From Brytella acorum (lineage in GTDB: Bacteria > Pseudomonadota > Alphaproteobacteria > Acetobacterales > Acetobacteraceae): a DNA stretch of 64,000 nt. Positions within the stretch are counted from its first letter, which is position 1. The number at the start of each line of letters is the position of its first letter. The position numbers were made by a program, and so were the translations under genes. The stretch covers positions 46,469-110,468 of the forward strand of contig NZ_JARBJP010000008.1 of assembly GCF_029309905.1 (NCBI RefSeq), in the 5' to 3' direction. Positions 26,237 to 38,167 of the stretch are shown in pieces. The notes under the pieces were generated by a model. That model did no database searches. It saw nothing but the letters and a program-made list of their open reading frames with translations, and was not told the origin of the DNA.

Positions 26237-26518
26237 TTAGCCTCCCACGCCGAAAAGTGAGCGAACGCCGAGGCCGATAATCTGGTCCACGACAAAAAAG
26301 AAGACAGAAGTCAGTGCCGCCATGGCGAGCACCGCGCCCGTCGTGGTCATGGTCTGACGTCGCGTCGGCCAGGTGACCTTGAGGGCCTCGGCGCGAACCT
26401 CCCTCAGATACTGCATGAGGTTGAAGCGATGGCTCGCTCCGCCCTGGGGCGTGCCTGGATTGCGAGGCTTCTGAGGCCCCTGCGAGCCAGACTTGGGGGT
26501 AGTGACCGACACCGTCAT
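26237..26518 (-). CDS. secE: Preprotein translocase subunit SecE
   Basis: A 93-residue protein. A basic, Pro/Gly-rich N-terminus is followed by FNLMQYLREVRAEALKVTWP, the conserved amphipathic SecE segment, then TRRQTMTTTGAVLAMAALTS and one transmembrane helix ending in GLGVRSLFG. It is the small essential clamp of the SecYEG channel. It forms a pair with nusG and lies downstream of tRNA-Trp, the normal order in proteobacteria. Confidence 0.96.
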   Translation of the reverse strand: MTVSVTTPKSGSQGPQKPRNPGTPQGGASHRFNLMQYLREVRAEALKVTWPTRRQTMTTTGAVLAMAALTSVFFFVVDQIIGLGVRSLFGVGG

Positions 26519-26597
26519 CCTCTAATCGTTCGAAAAGCCGCTATTGTACAAGGAAATCGCGTCGGCCTCAAAAAGCCGGACATGCGGCCCGGCGGCG

Positions 26598-26674
26598 TGG
26601 CAGGGGCGGAGGGTCTCGAACCCACAACCTCCGGTTTTGGAGACCGGCGCTCTAGCCAATTGAGCTACACCCCT
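26598..26674 (-). tRNA. tRNA-Trp (anticodon CCA)
   Basis: Minus-strand cloverleaf: acceptor AGGGGTG/CGCCCCT, D-arm GCTC...GAGC, anticodon stem CCGGT/ACCGG with loop CTCCAAA (anticodon CCA), T-arm GTGGG TTCGAGA CCCTC and an encoded CCA (26598-26600). It precedes secE-nusG, the usual location. Confidence 0.95.
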
Positions 26675-26889
26675 AGACCTGCCTTGCACCCTACGCCAGA
26701 ACCCGTCTGAAAACGGACCCGCCGCGGATGTTTGGCTGCTGGGCGGGTTAATGACGGTCTGTGAGGGGGTACGTCAAGAGGGCATATCATGGTTCGGGGC
26801 ATATCCGGCAAAAATCGTCCCGCGTCTGTTTCTGCCCCCTTGCATGAAGGGGGACGATGGCGGTAGGAGAAGCACGCCGACACGGCCAT

Positions 26890-26963
26890 GCGGGTGTAGC
26901 ATAGTGGTAATGCAGTAGCCTTCCAAGCTTCTGATGAGGGTTCGATTCCCTTCACCCGCTCCA
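26890..26963 (+). tRNA. tRNA-Gly (anticodon TCC)
   Basis: Plus-strand cloverleaf: acceptor GCGGGTG/CACCCGC, D-arm GCATAGTGGTAATGC, anticodon loop CTTCCAA (anticodon TCC, reads GGA/GGG), T-arm GAGGG TTCGATT CCCTT and an encoded CCA at 26961-26963. One T-T mismatch occurs in the anticodon stem. Divergent from tRNA-Trp. Confidence 0.94.
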
Positions 26964-27246
26964 GAATTTCCACGTCGATTTGTGGAAAATGACGTGGTCG
27001 ATCTTCCGTTTGAAGCGAAGCTTCGGTTGTTCGGGCAGAGCAAAGAGATCGTCTCCCAGAGAAAATACCTCTCCCGATACATTCAGCGCTTTTCCCTTGG
27101 TTGCGTCGTCGCGCATCAGCGTGCTAGAGGCCCCGCGTGACCGGTGCGCTGTCGTGCCGTCATGTGAACGAATCCGCCGAACGTCATTCTGTTTTCATCC
27201 CTGAATCGGGGAGATCTCAGTTGGCGGCTGGCGCAGTGGAACGAGG

Positions 27247-29396
<2,150 letters not shown>

Positions 29397-29405
29397 GGAA
29401 GAGCG

Positions 29406-31771
<2,366 letters not shown>

Positions 31772-31775
31772 GGTC

Positions 31776-32195
31776 ATGCCCGTTCAGCTCGAAATCATCA
31801 GCCCGGAACGGCTTCTGCTCCGCAAGGATGTGGATATGGCTGTGTTGCCGGGCGCGGAGGGCGATATCGCGGCGATGCCGGATCACGCACCCCTGATGCT
31901 CGTGCTGCGTGGTGGTCTTGTGTCTCTCTACGAGGGCGACAAGGTGACCGAGCAGTTCTTCGTCGCTGGCGGTTTTGCCGATATGACGCCGGATCGCTGC
32001 ACGATTCTGGCCGACGAGGCGAAACGTCTGGACGAAATTTCTGTCGAGACGGCGCGTTCGCGTCTGGCCGCCCTCGAGACTGCGTTTGCCAACGTGGCCG
32101 CGGAAGACGTCGATGCCATGGATACGATGGCCAAACGCCTGCAGGCTGCGCGCGCGGAAATCGAGGCCGCTGAAGAGGCCCATCCGACGCACTGA
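31776..32195 (+). CDS. atpC: F1F0 ATP synthase epsilon subunit
   Basis: A 139-residue protein. The N-terminal beta sandwich is clear (MPVQLEIISPERLLLRKDV, VLPGAEGDIAAMPDHAPLML, LRGGLVSLYEGDKVTEQFFV, GGFADMTPDRCTILADEA), followed by a helical hairpin (TARSRLAALETAFANVAAED). Epsilon binds gamma and can inhibit ATP hydrolysis. It is the last gene of the operon, with a strong terminator 20 bp on. Confidence 0.96.
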   Translation: MPVQLEIISPERLLLRKDVDMAVLPGAEGDIAAMPDHAPLMLVLRGGLVSLYEGDKVTEQFFVAGGFADMTPDRCTILADEAKRLDEISVETARSRLAALETAFANVAAEDVDAMDTMAKRLQAARAEIEAAEEAHPTH

Positions 32196-32215
32196 CTTCT
32201 GGTACCGAATTCTGT

Positions 32216-32248
32216 AAAAAACGGCTCCTTCGGGGGCCGTTTTTTTTG
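32216..32248 (+). terminator. Terminator of the atpHAGDC operon
   Basis: GC-rich stem ACGGC-TCC (32221-32228) with GGG-GCCGT, a TTCG loop, preceded by an A tract and followed by eight T residues. Classic intrinsic terminator just after atpC. Confidence 0.93.
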
Positions 32249-32353
32249 TTGTGCGGATCGTTGTGCTTCAATCTCGCTTTTGAAGTGTTCGCGGGGCCGG
32301 AAAAGGTCGTTCCGAAACCATCTTTTCCGGCTGAACAGGCTTCGACGACGGCT

Positions 32354-32824
32354 TCAGCCGCGTCCCCGATAGCCGGGAACATCCTGTGACGGAATCCAGA
32401 CACCGGCGGGCGGCTCGCCGCTTTGCCAGAAGACATCGATCGGAATGCCGCCGCGCGGATACCAGTAGGCGCCGATCCGCAGCCAGATCGGGGACAGTTC
32501 GCGTATCAGGCGCGAGGCGATGGCGACGGAACAGTCTTCATGGAATGCGCCGTGATTGCGGAAACTGGTGAGATACAGCTTGAGCGACTTGCTTTCGACG
32601 ATCCACTCATCGGGAATATAGTCGATGACAATATGCGCGAAGTCCGGCTGGCCCGTGACCGGGCAGAGCGAGGTGAATTCGGGCGCTGTGAAACGGATGA
32701 CGTATTGAAGGCCGCGATGGGGAGCCGGGACACGTTCGAGAACGGCGCTTTGGGGGTCTTGCGGCTGGACGGTCTGACGGCCAAGTTGGCTCAGTCCTTC
32801 GGCGTTGCTTTGCGATGTGGTCAT
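32354..32824 (-). CDS. queF: NADPH-dependent 7-cyano-7-deazaguanine reductase
   Basis: The ATG at 32824 gives 156 residues ([14 protein letters not shown]), the size of the short single-domain QueF. The catalytic Cys lies in [20 protein letters not shown] and the substrate-binding segment is [20 protein letters not shown]. Further on, [20 protein letters not shown] is typical. It reduces preQ0 to preQ1 on the way to queuosine in tRNA. It is divergent from rnd, with the start regions close together (the ATGs lie 65 bp apart). Confidence 0.95.
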   Translation of the reverse strand: MTTSQSNAEGLSQLGRQTVQPQDPQSAVLERVPAPHRGLQYVIRFTAPEFTSLCPVTGQPDFAHIVIDYIPDEWIVESKSLKLYLTSFRNHGAFHEDCSVAIASRLIRELSPIWLRIGAYWYPRGGIPIDVFWQSGEPPAGVWIPSQDVPGYRGRG

Positions 32825-32888
32825 GATGAGGCACCTTGGTGTAAGAGAGGGCATGCCCGCGTCTGCCGCCGGTTTTCCGGCCCCCCGA

Positions 32889-34040
32889 ATGATTTCGACA
32901 ACTGCCGATTTGGCGCAATTATGCGAAAGGCTCAAGCTTGAGCCTTTCGTGACGATTGATACCGAATTCGTGCGCGAGCGTACGTACTGGCCGGAACTCT
33001 GTCTCGTACAGCTTGGCGGTGCGGACGATGTGGCTCTCGTTGACGTACTCGCGGACGGCCTCGATCTTGCGCCGCTGGCGGCGCTGCTGGATGCAAAAGA
33101 CTGCATCAAGGTCTTTCATGCCGCGCGGCAGGATCTCGAAATTTTCCTGCATCTTTTCGATCGCCTGCCGGTTTCGATTTTCGATACGCAGATTGCGGCG
33201 ATGGTGGCGGGGCATGGCGACCAGATCGGCTATGATGCGCTGGTCAGCACGATCACCGGAGCTTCCATCGACAAGGCTCATCGTTTCAGTGACTGGGCCG
33301 CGCGGCCCCTGACACCGGCACAGATCGCTTATGCCGCCGCTGATGTTACGTATCTGCGTGATGTTTATCTGGCCCTTTCCGCGGATCTCGAGAAACAGGG
33401 ACGCGTGCTCTGGGCGAGCGCCGAACTGGCCGTGCTGGAAAATCCGGCGACGTTTCGTCCCGATCCCCGCCTGCTTTGGGAGCGTCTGAAGCCTCGTACA
33501 AACAACAGGCGCATGCTGGCGGTCCTGCGCGAAGTTGCGGCCTGGCGTGAACTGGAAGCGCAGGCGGCCGACATTCCCCGCCAGCGCATGGTCCGGGACG
33601 AGAGTCTGCTCGAAATAGCCGCCGTTCAGCCAGTAACGGTGGACGGACTGGCACGCATACGCGGCGTTTCGCGTGGTTTCGCGGAGGGCCGCTCGGGCGA
33701 AGGGCTGCTGGCGGCAGTCCGTCTTGCGCAGGATTTGCCCGAGAGCGAACTCCCGCGGGCGCCCCGCAAGCCGGACGGACAAAAACCTTCCGCCGCCGTC
33801 GTTGCGATGCTGCGGGTTCTGCTCGCCGCGAAGTGCGAGGAGAATCATGTGGCTCCCAAACTTGTGGCCAGCGGGGAGGAACTTGATCGGCTGGCCTTGG
33901 GAGACACGGAAGGCGCTGTGCTGCAGGGTTGGCGTCGGGCCGTGTTCGGAGAAGACGCGCTGGCGCTTATGCGCGGTGACGTTTCGTTATCCGTCGATGG
34001 GCGACAGGTACGGATCAACACCGCGACGGCCCCATCCTGA
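32889..34040 (+). CDS. rnd: Ribonuclease D
   Basis: About 383 residues from ATG 32889 ([20 protein letters not shown]); the frame also contains upstream ATGs (for example 32853), so the start is uncertain. The DEDD exonuclease domain carries [46 protein letters not shown] and [12 protein letters not shown]. The HRDC RNA-binding domain follows around [15 protein letters not shown]. RNase D trims tRNA 3' ends. It is divergent from queF. Confidence 0.93.
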   Translation: MISTTADLAQLCERLKLEPFVTIDTEFVRERTYWPELCLVQLGGADDVALVDVLADGLDLAPLAALLDAKDCIKVFHAARQDLEIFLHLFDRLPVSIFDTQIAAMVAGHGDQIGYDALVSTITGASIDKAHRFSDWAARPLTPAQIAYAAADVTYLRDVYLALSADLEKQGRVLWASAELAVLENPATFRPDPRLLWERLKPRTNNRRMLAVLREVAAWRELEAQAADIPRQRMVRDESLLEIAAVQPVTVDGLARIRGVSRGFAEGRSGEGLLAAVRLAQDLPESELPRAPRKPDGQKPSAAVVAMLRVLLAAKCEENHVAPKLVASGEELDRLALGDTEGAVLQGWRRAVFGEDALALMRGDVSLSVDGRQVRINTATAPS

Positions 34041-34179
34041 ATCCGCTCGTTCCCCGGCTGCCACTGTGGCTTGCGATGCACGCAGGACTTTATTCCAACC
34101 TTTAGGGGTCCGTTCCGTTGAGAAATGTGGCCGGTAGCGCTAAATTGAACTTCGTGAAAAAGAAAAAGGAGCGCGGGTA

Positions 34180-34965
34180 ATGGAATGGACTGAGGAGGTA
34201 ATCTCCCGTCTCCAGGAACTCTGGCAGCAGGGCCTGTCCACGGCCGAGATCGGGCGTCAGCTGAATATCACTAAGAATGCCGTCGTGGGGAAAGCGCATC
34301 GTCTTGGTCTGCCCGCCCGCCCGTCACCCATTCGCAAGGCCGTCCAGGCGTCGGAAGTGGATGCCGGTGATGTGAGCGCTTCTTCAGTTCCCGTGAAAAA
34401 AGACCGACGAAGAACGTCGGCCGTGCGGGCTGCGTCCGCCAAGGAAAAGAGCGGCGGTGTTCCCGACCCGATCACGCCGAGCGCAGAGTCCGCCGATGCT
34501 GCAGTGATCGCCGAAGCGCCACCGTCGCCTGCGGCTCGTATCGATGTCATCCTGACGTCGCAGACAAAGGCGCCGGAGTCCGTGACTCCCAAGCCGCTTA
34601 CGCCCGCACCAGCAGCGCGGATTTCCGAGACACCCGCTCCCCCCGTTCGTCCTGCGGTTGCGCGCGTCAGCCCTCCCGCAGCGCCGACAAAGCCGAAAGC
34701 CGTACCGTCGGGACGTGCGGAAGAGGACACGGAAGAGCAGAAACCCGCGATTACGACGGCGGCGGCTGTCAAGCAGACACTGCGCTCGGTTTTGGGAGAC
34801 CCCTCTCCCCGGCGTGGGCCTTCCTGCTGCTGGCCCATCGGTGATCCAGGGACGCCGGGTTTCCATTTCTGTGGAGCGAAGCCGTTGCCGGGCAAGCCTT
34901 ACTGTGCGGAGCATGCGGCGCTGGCCTATGTGAAATTGCGTGATAGACGTGATAGTGTTGCCTGA
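34180..34965 (+). CDS. gcrA: GcrA cell-cycle regulator
   Basis: A 261-residue protein preceded by AAAGGAG at good spacing. The N-terminal helix-turn-helix is diagnostic: MEWTEEVISRLQELWQQGLS, then TAEIGRQLNITKNAVVGKAH. The C-terminus has the conserved Cys-rich sigma-binding-type block SCCWPIGDPGTPGFHFCGAK and YCAEHAALAY. The linker (about residues 55-205) is Pro/Ala/Lys-rich and long, which makes the protein larger than Caulobacter GcrA. GcrA works with sigma-70 at promoters methylated by CcrM (GANTC), so chromosome replication state controls transcription. Unlinked to ccrM here. Confidence 0.94.
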   Translation: MEWTEEVISRLQELWQQGLSTAEIGRQLNITKNAVVGKAHRLGLPARPSPIRKAVQASEVDAGDVSASSVPVKKDRRRTSAVRAASAKEKSGGVPDPITPSAESADAAVIAEAPPSPAARIDVILTSQTKAPESVTPKPLTPAPAARISETPAPPVRPAVARVSPPAAPTKPKAVPSGRAEEDTEEQKPAITTAAAVKQTLRSVLGDPSPRRGPSCCWPIGDPGTPGFHFCGAKPLPGKPYCAEHAALAYVKLRDRRDSVA

Positions 34966-35383
34966 GCGAATGCTCAGGCACGTCAAGTTTCCATTTGAAT
35001 TATATTCGACACGTTCTGTCACTGTATTTAAATATAATAACAATGATGATAATATAACGCTTTTTTGCCCGGATGCATCTGTGTGTCGTGTATCCGGGAT
35101 GCGATACTGTCGGCAGTAGGTTCGAGAACAATACTATCAGCAAGATTTCATTTGGCGGAAAAGCAGATTGCTCACCGATAATTCTCTTAAAAGACCTCGC
35201 CAGTCCCGGATTTACGTGACATTGCACTTCGCGTGAGCTAAGAGAGCCTCTGGAAACCAGCTATATAGCGATATTAAGTGCCGTGTGCATGGTGCAGCGT
35301 TCTGCGCGACCTGTTCTCGATCCGTATCGCAGGGAAATCGTTTCTGTTTTTTGCTGGAATAGTCATTGAAGGAGTGGATCTTG
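34966..35383. other. AT-rich intergenic region after gcrA
   Basis: About 420 bp without a gene. It is visibly AT-rich around 35000-35065. A strong hairpin lies at 35068-35098 (CCCGGATGCA with TGTATCCGGG, 10-bp stem, 11-nt loop), but the T tract lies on its left, so it is not a normal terminator for gcrA. It could belong to an untranslated leader or a small RNA. No promoter can be assigned with confidence. Confidence 0.45.
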
Positions 35384-36013
35384 GTGTCTGGAACTGCGCG
35401 GCAGATCACAGCGGGTGAGGCGCAGGAGCCCGAGTTGAATGAAGACGCGCTGCGTGAAGCGCTCGGGCGCATGGGAAGTGGCAGGAAGAACGGTGGCGGG
35501 GCCGACCGGAAACTTCGTAGTGCTGCTCCCCCGACCGGCGACGTCCGTCGCCGTCGCTTCGTTCAGGATGGACAGGTGGTGGTCGAGCACCATCAAAACT
35601 CGCGTGCGACGCATCGTGCCATGGCTGCGCCTCAGGTTGAGGATCACGCGGAAATTGACCGGCTGAAAGCGGCCGTGCGCGAAGAGCAGCGTCGTCACGA
35701 AGAAAGCCAGAGACGTCTTCAGGACGTCCAGACCCAGATGCGGTCACTGGAGACACGTGCGGTTCATGCCGATCTCCGGATCAAGGAGCTTCAGGCGTTT
35801 CTTCAGGAACGTGACATCGCGATCATGAACCTGCGGGCCCGCCTCGCCGTGACCGTAGTCAAGGAAGACGTTCGCGCTGTTGAACTGGAAAATGACGCCG
35901 CGACCACAGTGGCCGCTCAGCCCCAGGTGCGTCGTGGCCGTCCGCGCAAGGTGGCCCAGCCCGATATGGCGACGAGCGAGCCCGAGCCCGTCAAATGGTG
36001 GGTCAAAGACTGA
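35384..36013 (+). CDS. Coiled-coil protein with AT-hook-like tail
   Basis: The GTG at 35384 sits 9 nt after AAGGAG and gives 209 residues; TTG 35381 is almost equivalent. The middle (about residues 85-155) is a long charged coiled coil (EIDRLKAAVREEQRRHEESQ, LRIKELQAFLQERDIAIMNL). Near the C-terminus RRGRPRK is an AT-hook-like minor-groove motif, and the protein ends KWWVKD. This architecture suggests a nucleoid- or DNA-associated structural protein, but no established family was recognised. It is a single-gene unit on the plus strand. Confidence 0.7.
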   Translation: MSGTARQITAGEAQEPELNEDALREALGRMGSGRKNGGGADRKLRSAAPPTGDVRRRRFVQDGQVVVEHHQNSRATHRAMAAPQVEDHAEIDRLKAAVREEQRRHEESQRRLQDVQTQMRSLETRAVHADLRIKELQAFLQERDIAIMNLRARLAVTVVKEDVRAVELENDAATTVAAQPQVRRGRPRKVAQPDMATSEPEPVKWWVKD

Positions 36014-36694
36014 ACCTGCCTGCGATTGCGAGTGTCGTGCGTCTTATGGCACGGGCGTTCTATGTGAGTGGCGCAGGACTCATCCTTCGCCAGAGGGTCC
36101 TGCGGGGCTTTCTTGTCTAGCGATTCTTCCGGTAATCACCGCCGCTATAGATTGTCGCTGGCGGCGGCAGGTGTCGCGATTCTGGAAAGTGCGGATGGCT
36201 CTCCATAAACCCTGCACAGTGTGCGCGCATTGTGCAGGGAGAGGCCGCGCACACTTCTGCATATCCTGCGCAGTCTGACCCGGTTGCCCCAAATCGCTGG
36301 AACTGGCGGGCTTAAAGATCGAACTGGAGGCCGAAAAGACGCTCCTGGCGACCATCGAATCTGACCGCGATCGCTGGCGTGGTTTTGCTCCGAAGACGGG
36401 CTGAACCATGACCGCGCAAATGGTCGTTCTGACGATGAATATGCTGTAGCTTCGAGAGCGACCCGCAAGGGAATCGTCGCAACGGTCCGGATCGTAGTCC
36501 ATGCAGTCAGAAGGATCATGCGGGAACTTGTGTGGTTTGGCGCGTTTTTCTTCGAACGTGAGGGGGGAAGCCCAGGTCTGGTCCACTACGACGTGATCAG
36601 GGACGTCGCCAACGTCGGAAGCCGTTACCGTGCGAGAGGAACTGGCGTTCATTCCGGAGCTTGGCGCCAGGCTGGAAGTCATCTCGGGGGGGCA
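36014..36694. other. Non-coding region with possible gene remnants before the toxin candidate
   Basis: About 680 bp without an intact recognisable gene. The stretch 36279-36404 (plus) reads as a 41-codon open frame lacking a start, containing LELAGLKIELEAEKTLLA and ATIESDRDRWRGFA, which looks like the coiled-coil tail of a lost protein. A second start-less frame at about 36596-36697 contains VREELAFIPELGARLEVI. These suggest debris of earlier inserted DNA. The toxin candidate's ribosome binding site (a G run) is at the right edge. Confidence 0.4.
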
Positions 36695-37600
36695 ATGAGT
36701 ACTATTCCTGTTGGTGACAGCGAAATCTTCGTCATGTCGCCTGAACAGTTCAACGCGCTCATGGGGGAGGACAGGAAGGCCTCCTGTCTCGCGCCTGCAT
36801 CTCTGTTGAGCACGAACCTGCCATGGAATAGGACCGTCCCCTTCCAGACACGCCCGTCCTCGCCTCTTTCCGTGCACCCGGACCCGATCTACCCGGCGCT
36901 CAATCCGCTCAGGACGATCGATGAGGCCAACGACTGGCTGAAGGACAAGACATATGTCGACATATTCGGATGGAAGGACGCCATCACGGATGGGCGTTCC
37001 GCCGTAAAGCAGGTCATGCTTCTGGGCATCATGGGCGACGCCTATCTCGCGAGAACGAGGGCGGGGAAGGAAGCGATCATCTTCAGGGGGCGACCGGGCC
37101 TACGCGCCAGACTGTCCGGGACCCGCTATCTTCGGGAACATCCGATTGTCCGGGAGGCTGGATTTGTTATTGGCCGCAAGGAGATGCTTGAGGAGGCCGG
37201 GAAAGCCACGAAGATCGCCGTGGTCTGCTTTGTCGCATGGGATATCGTCCATGAACTCCTGCAGGACAAACCCGACATGACACGCCTCGGCATCTCGATC
37301 GTCAGCGATATTTTCCAGGCAGTCGCAGCTACATATATTGGTTTGGCTGCTGGCATATTCATGGCAGGGATAGGCTTTCCAGTAATCGTATCCTTTTGCT
37401 TTTTTGCTGGAGGTTCGTTTGCTGCCGGGTTTGCCTTTTCATGGCTTGATAAGCAGTATGGTCTAACCGACAAAGCAGTCGCTCTTGCGAAAAGAATAGA
37501 GGCATCCCGTCCTATGCACGGTTTTGTTAAATTCGCCGAAAACCTTGGGAAACCATACGTTAATTCTCACGCAGCCCCAATATCTTATATGGTATATTAG
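36695..37600 (+). CDS. Candidate membrane-acting (pore-forming-like) toxin
   Basis: The ATG at 36695, directly after a G-rich ribosome binding site, gives 301 residues; an in-frame upstream extension to 36518 lacks support. The N-terminal 80 residues are polar and Pro-rich with no signal peptide. A charged segment KEAIIFRGRPGLRARLSGTRY precedes about 110 residues of amphipathic and hydrophobic helices (TKIAVVCFVAWDIVHELL, ISIVSDIFQAVAATYIGLAA, FPVIVSFCFFAGGSFAAGFA) and ends LDKQYGLTDKAVALAKRI. This helix-rich hydrophobic hairpin after a soluble region resembles colicin-like or contact-dependent toxin domains; the GRPGLR...L.GTRY block seems familiar from such effectors, but this is from memory and unverified. 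No PAAR, Rhs or CdiA carrier domain is visible. The next gene, 4 nt away, looks like a membrane immunity protein. Confidence 0.55.
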   Translation: MSTIPVGDSEIFVMSPEQFNALMGEDRKASCLAPASLLSTNLPWNRTVPFQTRPSSPLSVHPDPIYPALNPLRTIDEANDWLKDKTYVDIFGWKDAITDGRSAVKQVMLLGIMGDAYLARTRAGKEAIIFRGRPGLRARLSGTRYLREHPIVREAGFVIGRKEMLEEAGKATKIAVVCFVAWDIVHELLQDKPDMTRLGISIVSDIFQAVAATYIGLAAGIFMAGIGFPVIVSFCFFAGGSFAAGFAFSWLDKQYGLTDKAVALAKRIEASRPMHGFVKFAENLGKPYVNSHAAPISYMVY

Positions 37601-37604
37601 AGTT

Positions 37605-38033
37605 ATGGTTAATATAAAAAAATGGGTTATCGCAAAGAACCCAAGGAATAAACCTTTTTTGACTCTTGGATTTTTTTGGACATTTTCTATTTGTATGATG
37701 ATGATGAATTATTATCTTACACTTCCCGAATTGCTTTCCTTTAATAAGTCTAAAATTTATATAAAGTTTGATTCTGATACAATTAAAATTATTGGTGGTT
37801 TATTTATATTTTATGCAACAATAGCGATTACGATAGCATTTATAAGAAATAATACAAGATCTCAGCCAATAGAAACTTCAATTATTTTTTTTAGTTTGGC
37901 TTGGGCTGCATTTTTTATTGTTTTTTCAACGCCACTAACGTTTTTCTGGGCCCATATTCACGGGTATCACCTCGATCATTACGAGGCGGCCCGTCGTGGC
38001 GGATGGTATGTTTTCAGACTGAACGGAACATGA
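37605..38033 (+). CDS. Small polytopic membrane protein, candidate immunity protein
   Basis: The ATG at 37605, 4 nt after the toxin candidate's stop, gives 142 residues. Three hydrophobic spans are visible: roughly FLTLGFFWTFSICMMMMNYY, IIGGLFIFYATIAITIAFI and IIFFSLAWAAFFIVFSTPLT. The end is HHYEAARRGG-like and polar. The first 330 bp are strikingly AT-rich compared with the rest of the window, a common trait of recently acquired immunity genes. An inner-membrane protein directly after a membrane-acting toxin fits immunity by blocking the pore or insertion. Function is inferred only from position, topology and composition. Confidence 0.6.
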   Translation: MVNIKKWVIAKNPRNKPFLTLGFFWTFSICMMMMNYYLTLPELLSFNKSKIYIKFDSDTIKIIGGLFIFYATIAITIAFIRNNTRSQPIETSIIFFSLAWAAFFIVFSTPLTFFWAHIHGYHLDHYEAARRGGWYVFRLNGT

Positions 38034-38167
38034 TCAAAAAATTCCGACGCTCTGATGGGCTTATGCTGCTCTCGCGCTGCACTCGCCCCGGAACCGGAAG
38101 TGTGTAGTCTGGGGATTTGATGGTGCCGTCTTTTCGCCTGAGTGGAAGGAAGCGCTAGGGGGCAGGA

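Noticed and set aside
35068..35098. Hairpin after gcrA considered as a terminator
   Set aside because: The T run is on the wrong side for gcrA, and the hairpin is about 100 bp from the stop; kept only as a structural note.
36596..36697. Frame with EELAFIPE considered as an IS66-type transposase remnant
   Set aside because: Only a few residues fit, no inverted repeats or other transposase segments are present.
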